This document shows, piece by piece, positions 5,581 through 8,982 of a DNA stretch of 8,982 bases. Under the pieces are notes generated by a model that was not told where the DNA came from, did not search any database, and worked only from the letters and a program-made list of their open reading frames with translations. The stretch is from NCBI GenBank assembly GCA_946528255.1, contig CAMMYR010000015.1, positions 1 to 8,982 on the forward strand, given 5' to 3'. Numbering within the stretch: the first letter of the stretch is position 1; each line of letters starts with the position of its first letter. Source of the stretch: an uncultured Methanomicrobiales archaeon. GTDB lineage: Archaea > Thermoplasmatota > Thermoplasmata > Methanomassiliicoccales > Methanomethylophilaceae. The position numbers and the translations under genes are program-made.

Positions 5581-8163
5581 ATGCTCGGGATGCTGCATTC
5601 GCACTTGGATTGTAGAAAAAAAGAAGCGCTCTGCGATAGCAGGGGCCGCTTGGCCCTGATTGCCATAGTGCTTGTGGCGTCCGCTGCTATCGCAGGTGCT
5701 TTCGCCATGACACTGGAGGGCGATGAGATCTCGGCTGCGGACCCCACGTTCACATGGGACGAAGGAAGCAAGACCCTGACCGTAACATGCTCGGGACCTA
5801 TGCCGAATTATACGCAGAACGCAGCCCCTTGGTTTTCATATTGGGATAAAGCAACCAAAATAGCGATTGTGAATTGCACCAACATCGGAAACTATGCGTT
5901 CCATTATTTTCGGTCGGTGACCGAAGTAACCATGGATAAACCGCCCACTTCTATCGGGGATTATGCTTTCTCGAGTTGCATCAAAATGCCGCTCATAGAC
6001 CTCAGTGAAGCGACAACGTTGGGCGACGGCGCATTCACCGGTTGCAAAGAAATGGAAGGGACACCGAACCTCAGCAAAGTGACGTCGATAGGAAGGGATG
6101 CTTTCAGAGATTGCGCCAAACTGAGCGGATCCCTGACGGTATATGCGAAGACCATCGGCAGTTTTGCATTCCGCGGTTGCGACTTCTCATCCATAACAAT
6201 CCCTGCTGAGATGGACTCGCTCGGCGATGGCGTTTTCCAAGAATGCAAATCTATTACCGGTTTCGTACTGCCGACCAACCTCTCCTTTATCGGACAGAGC
6301 ATATTCAAAGACTGCATAAACCTCGCATCGGTCTATATCCCTAATAACTACACGGATATCGACATTGAGGCATTCTCAGGCTGCAGTGAGCTGACAACCG
6401 TAACGGGAATGGCAGGGATCAAAACACTCGGAGCCAAAACATTCATGGATTGCTCTAAATTGAACAGTGTCCCCCTCGGGAGCAATTTAGAGACTATTGA
6501 TTACAGTGCTTTCCAGAACTGTTCTGTTCTGGAAACCCTCAGCATCCCATCTGGAGTCACCACGATCGGAAATGATGCATTCAACGGTTGCGCAGCGCTC
6601 ACATCCATCACGATACCGACTGGAGTGACTGAGATCGGCAATGGAACGTTCGACGGCTGCACTTCGCTCACCTCCATCACGATTCAATCAACCCTAGCTA
6701 GTCTGGGCGACACTGCATTCCCCGAGCACACGTTCTACGATGACGCCACCGTGCTCGATAAAACGAAAGAGAACCTCAGCACGAGCAAATTCACGGGCAC
6801 GGTCGACCATATGAGCCTGGTCGTCCACACAGCGACGTTCTCCGTGGGATCCGGCAGCGCCCCCGCCCCCGCCGACATCACAGCGGGGGAGCTCCGGACC
6901 ATCACGCTCCCAGAGTACAGCGGTACCATCCCGTCCATGAAATTCCTGGGATGGACATACGGCACCACGACCTACAAGCCTGGAGACGGGGCCGTCATGG
7001 GATCGTCCGATATGGCTTTCACAGCCAAATGGGCCACCGTACATAACGTCACATACGATATCGACGGAGGCAGCGGGGATGCTCCCACCGAGGTGCCGAT
7101 GGGTGAGACCGAGGAATTCACCGTCAAGGGTTACACTGGAACCAAGGAAGACCACAGGTTCGACGGCTGGTCTTGCGGGACCGATACGTTCGTAGCTGGC
7201 GATACCGCGACCATGGGCACATCCGATATGACGTTCACCGCGATCTGGACCCTGATCCCGAAGCACTCCGTCACATACGACATAGCAGGCGGGAGCGGGG
7301 ATGCCCCCACACAGGACCCCGTGCCCGAGGGCGGTAGCTTCACGGTCGCAGACTACACAGGGACGAAAACCGACTACAGCTTCGACGGTTGGAGTTACGA
7401 ATCCGGCACGTACACACCCGGCGATACAGTGACCATGGGCACATCCGATATGACGTTCACCGCGATCTGGACCCTGATCCCGAAGCACTCCGTCACGTAC
7501 AATATCGCCGGAGGCAGCGGAGAGGCACCAACACAGGAGGATGTCCAGGAAGGTGCTAGTTTCACCGTCGCCGACTACACCGGGACCAAGGAGGACCACA
7601 GGTTCGATGGCTGGACCTGCGGATCCGACACGTACAAACCCGGCGATACAGTGACCATGGGCACGGAGAACATGGGGTTCACGGCCATCTGGACGTTCAT
7701 ACCCAAGCACTCCGTCACGTACGACATAGCAGGCGGGAGCGGGGATGCCCCCACGCAGGACCCCGTGCCCGAGGGCGGCAGCTTCACGGTCGCAGACTAC
7801 ACCGGGACCAAAGAGGATTACAGATTCACGGGATGGGTCTGCGACGGCGTCCCCTATGCGCCCGGAAAGACCGTGACCATGGGGACCTCGGATATGGAGT
7901 TCACCGCCGTGTGGATCCCCCTCGACAAGCACACCATCACCTACGATGTGGCGGGAGGGTGCGCGTCACGGCAATGGAAAGCATCATCCTCACCGTGGAG
8001 CCTCTGGAAGAAGGCAAGACGTTCGCCGTGGCGGAATACAGCGGAACCAAGAAGGGGTTCGACTTCAAGGGATGGAACGACGGGATCGCGACGTACATCC
8101 CCGGCCAGATCTACACCGTCGGCGGAGCCGATGTGGTGCTGGTGGCCGTCTGGACCGCCGTGA
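5581..8163 (+). CDS. Secreted BspA-type LRR and InlB B-repeat surface protein, frameshifted before its membrane anchor
   Basis: Probable cell-surface, adhesin-like protein; family knowledge links BspA-type LRRs (LRR_5) and Listeria-Bacteroides repeats (Flg_new) to attachment and protein contacts in gut and oral microbes. Seen: a basic n-region (R12 K13 K14, R21, R23) and hydrophobic core (24-42) of a signal sequence; the BspA-type start PTFTWDEGSKTLTVTC then MPNYTQNAAPWFSY; 13 LRR units marked by IG..AF..C (nt 5884-6738); then B-repeats of the form TYDIAGGSGDAPTQ ... GW ... PGDTVTMGTSDM.FTA.W from nt 6826. The literal ORF gives 860 residues, but after VAGG (nt 7951-7959) it turns into an unrelated W/S/R/P-rich tail, while the true end of the repeat plus a transmembrane anchor continues in the -1 frame to 8342. 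Repaired, the protein would be about 920 residues. The LRR part is AT-richer than its surroundings. Ligand unknown. Confidence 0.88.
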   Translation: MLGMLHSHLDCRKKEALCDSRGRLALIAIVLVASAAIAGAFAMTLEGDEISAADPTFTWDEGSKTLTVTCSGPMPNYTQNAAPWFSYWDKATKIAIVNCTNIGNYAFHYFRSVTEVTMDKPPTSIGDYAFSSCIKMPLIDLSEATTLGDGAFTGCKEMEGTPNLSKVTSIGRDAFRDCAKLSGSLTVYAKTIGSFAFRGCDFSSITIPAEMDSLGDGVFQECKSITGFVLPTNLSFIGQSIFKDCINLASVYIPNNYTDIDIEAFSGCSELTTVTGMAGIKTLGAKTFMDCSKLNSVPLGSNLETIDYSAFQNCSVLETLSIPSGVTTIGNDAFNGCAALTSITIPTGVTEIGNGTFDGCTSLTSITIQSTLASLGDTAFPEHTFYDDATVLDKTKENLSTSKFTGTVDHMSLVVHTATFSVGSGSAPAPADITAGELRTITLPEYSGTIPSMKFLGWTYGTTTYKPGDGAVMGSSDMAFTAKWATVHNVTYDIDGGSGDAPTEVPMGETEEFTVKGYTGTKEDHRFDGWSCGTDTFVAGDTATMGTSDMTFTAIWTLIPKHSVTYDIAGGSGDAPTQDPVPEGGSFTVADYTGTKTDYSFDGWSYESGTYTPGDTVTMGTSDMTFTAIWTLIPKHSVTYNIAGGSGEAPTQEDVQEGASFTVADYTGTKEDHRFDGWTCGSDTYKPGDTVTMGTENMGFTAIWTFIPKHSVTYDIAGGSGDAPTQDPVPEGGSFTVADYTGTKEDYRFTGWVCDGVPYAPGKTVTMGTSDMEFTAVWIPLDKHTITYDVAGGCASRQWKASSSPWSLWKKARRSPWRNTAEPRRGSTSRDGTTGSRRTSPARSTPSAEPMWCWWPSGPP
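5884..6738 (+). repeat. Array of 13 BspA-type (TpLRR-like) leucine-rich repeats
   Basis: Each unit of about 23 residues carries an IGxxAFxxC-type signature: for example IGDYAFSSC, LGDGAFTGC, IGRDAFRDC, IGNDAFNGC and IGNGTFDGC. The first (IGNYAFHYF) and last (LGDTAFPEH) lack the Cys, as expected of capping units. The copies are diverged at nucleotide level, unlike the B-repeats downstream, so this array is the older expansion. Confidence 0.9.
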
Positions 8164-8168
8164 AGGAT
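6826..8168 (+). repeat. Six tandem InlB B-type (Listeria-Bacteroides, Flg_new) repeats
   Basis: Units begin at the His codons 6826, 7042, 7264, 7486, 7708 and 7930. The first is 216 nt, the next four are exactly 222 nt (74 codons), and the last spans 239 nt to 8168 with a frameshift. The consensus is HSVTYDIAGGSGDAPTQ, then FTVADYTGTK, GW, PGDTVTMGTSDM and FTAIW. Units two and three share 66 identical nt (7209-7274 and 7431-7496). Units three and five share 83 nt (7276-7358 and 7720-7802) with only two differences, both synonymous (7311/7755 and 7335/7779). Confidence 0.93.
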
Positions 8169-8342
8169 GTCCCCGCCGAGGACGATGAGGACGACATAGC
8201 CGTACATACCCATGTGACACAGAGAAACGGGTCGGGATACGACATATTGATCTACGTGGCCATCGCAGCGGGCGCGGTCGCGTTGGCGGCCGCATGCGTT
8301 TGGGCGGTGCGCAAGCATCGAGTCCCCCGACCATCCTATTAA
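7959..8342 (+). pseudogene. Out-of-frame C-terminal part of the surface protein: end of last B-repeat and membrane anchor
   Basis: In the frame one base back from the main ORF, the sequence resumes B-repeat homology: SIILTVEPLEEGKTFAVAEY, then SGTKKGFDFKGW, YIPGQIYTVGGADV and VAVW. An acidic linker (DVPAEDDEDD) follows, then a transmembrane segment ILIYVAIAAGAVALAAACVW (nt 8244-8303) and a basic tail RKHRVPRPSY ending at tandem TAA TAA (8340-8345). This is the expected hydrophobic anchor with a positive cytoplasmic tail. It has no signal sequence, no Shine-Dalgarno before ATG 7974, and starts mid-domain, so it is not an independent gene. Joining it to 5581 needs one added base (or two removed) between about 7957 and 7990. 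Confidence 0.85.
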
Positions 8343-8378
8343 TAATCCTGGGGGATATAATCCCCCAGTGATTATCCC
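8343..8378 (+). promoter_or_regulatory. Short intergenic region with mtnA promoter elements
   Basis: TATAAT (8356-8361) is centred about 20 nt before the mtnA ATG, slightly close for a TATA box. An alternative, TTAATAAT (8339-8346), is about 36 nt away and would leave a leader of about 11 nt. No Shine-Dalgarno precedes the ATG (bases just before it are ATTATCCC), consistent with a leaderless or very short-leader transcript. The choice between the two TATA candidates is open. Confidence 0.45.
8348..8368. repeat. Perfect 9-bp inverted repeat around a TATA-like core
   Basis: Half-sites CTGGGGGAT (8348-8356) and ATCCCCCAG (8360-8368) are exact reverse complements separated by ATA (8357-8359). 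The TATAAT core lies across the centre. It sits six nt after the surface-protein stop codon and eleven nt before the mtnA ATG. No T-run follows it, so a terminator role is weakly supported; an operator is the alternative. Confidence 0.8.
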
Positions 8379-8982
8379 ATGAGGGCAGAGATAGACGGCA
8401 AGCAATGCGACATAAGGGCGGTATGGTTCGAGAACGGCAAGGTCCGCATGATCGACCAGAGGGAGCTTCCCGCGCGCATCGTCATCGTGGATTTCGACGA
8501 CCATCTGGCCATAGCCGAGGCCATCCGCAACATGACCACCCGCGGCGCGCCGTCCATCGGCGCCACCGCCGCATACGGCATGTGCATGGCCGCCCTCAAC
8601 GGCAAGGATATCAATGAGGCAGCCAAGGCCATCAAAGCAGCCAGGCCCACGGCCAATGACCTGTTCTACGCCGTGGACACCATGCTCAGGGACCTGAAAT
8701 CCGGGAAGGATCCGATAGAGGCGGCCGATGCCTACGCCCAGTCCATGGTCGACAAGTGCACGGCCATCGGGAAGTACGGCGGGGAGCTCATCAAGGACGG
8801 CATGAAGCTCATGACCCACTGCAACGCCGGAGCTTTGGCTACCGTCGATGTCGGTACCGCCCTGGCCCCCATGAGGCAGGCCTGGGCCGACGGCAAGAGG
8901 TTCTTCGTCTACGCCTCTGAGACCCGCCCCAGGCTCCAGGGCATGCAGCTCACCGCATGGGCGCTCAACCAGGAGGGGATCG
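8379..8982 (+). CDS. mtnA: Methylthioribose-1-phosphate isomerase (aIF-2B-like family), partial (C-terminus off the window)
   Basis: MtnA isomerises 5-methylthioribose-1-phosphate to the ribulose form in methylthioadenosine salvage; archaeal relatives can act on other ribose-1-phosphates. Seen: 201 complete codons of an expected 340-350, with RMIDQRELP (23-31), TTRGAPSIGATAAYGM (53-68), ARPTANDLFYAVD (88-100), MTHCNAGALATV (145-156), where C148 matches the catalytic Cys of the family, and VYASETRPRLQGMQLTAW (177-194). The catalytic Asp would lie beyond the window. RMIDQRELP at this distance from the start supports ATG 8379. The ribose-1,5-bisphosphate isomerase and aIF2B branches share the fold, but the THCNAGALAT and ETRPRLQG blocks favour MtnA. 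No salvage neighbours are visible, so the physiological substrate is inferred. Confidence 0.92.
   Translation, partial: MRAEIDGKQCDIRAVWFENGKVRMIDQRELPARIVIVDFDDHLAIAEAIRNMTTRGAPSIGATAAYGMCMAALNGKDINEAAKAIKAARPTANDLFYAVDTMLRDLKSGKDPIEAADAYAQSMVDKCTAIGKYGGELIKDGMKLMTHCNAGALATVDVGTALAPMRQAWADGKRFFVYASETRPRLQGMQLTAWALNQEGI

Noticed and set aside
6694..7932. 412-residue open frame on the minus strand opposite the B-repeats
   Set aside because: Its internal repeats are only the antisense image of the 222-nt repeats; the plus-strand frame matches known B-repeats.
6826..8168. Regular repeats as a CRISPR array
   Set aside because: The 222-nt units are coding, lack short repeat/spacer alternation, and translate into a known protein repeat.
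8348..8368. The inverted repeat as an intrinsic terminator
   Set aside because: No T-run follows it, archaeal termination relies mainly on oligo-T, and its centre is a TATA-like sequence; kept as a repeat with an open role.
7941..8819. 292-residue open frame on the minus strand across the surface-protein end and mtnA
   Set aside because: It crosses two real genes and their intergenic region in antisense and shows no family motif.

Overview
The window looks archaeal. Support comes from an archaeal-type CobT (UPF0284/TIGR00303-like), an ApgM-type phosphomutase homologue, RtcA, an archaeal riboflavin reductase (ArfC), short TATA-spaced leaders with no or minimal 5' UTR, and GGTGA-type ribosome binding sites. 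High GC, HypF, corrinoid genes and a secreted BspA-type leucine-rich-repeat protein with Listeria-Bacteroides (InlB B) repeats fit a host-associated methanogen of the Methanomassiliicoccales/Thermoplasmata. That placement is inference; no 16S rRNA or methanogenesis marker is present.

Layout. (1) Minus strand, 3754 to 1: hypF, then an ApgM-like alkaline-phosphatase-superfamily gene joined to it by a 4-nt ATGA overlap, then cobT, which runs off the left edge. They look like one transcription unit. (2) A compact 85-nt divergent promoter region at 3755-3839. (3) Plus strand, 3840 to 5508: rtcA and arfC overlap by 23 nt. (4) Plus strand, 5581 to 8342: a large secreted surface protein with signal sequence, about 13 BspA-type LRRs, six B-repeats of about 74 residues (four with an exact 222-nt period), and a C-terminal membrane anchor. 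A frameshift inside the last B-repeat puts the anchor in another frame. (5) A perfect 9-bp inverted repeat embedding a TATA-like sequence at 8348-8368. (6) mtnA, plus strand from 8379, cut by the right edge.

How the genes relate. HypF builds the CN/CO ligands of [NiFe] hydrogenases and CobT builds the lower ligand of corrinoids, both needed in methyl-reducing methanogens, so the hypF-apgM-like-cobT unit may serve cofactor supply. rtcA-arfC joins RNA end processing to riboflavin/F420 precursor synthesis by position only. The surface protein is probably an adhesin-like factor. mtnA belongs to methylthioadenosine salvage.

No CRISPR array, tRNA, rRNA or insertion sequence was seen, and no stretch over 300 nt lacks a gene. 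The points most worth checking are the frameshift in the surface protein, the ApgM-like gene that has no stop codon where it should end and lacks the usual nucleophile motif, and the palindrome around the mtnA TATA region.
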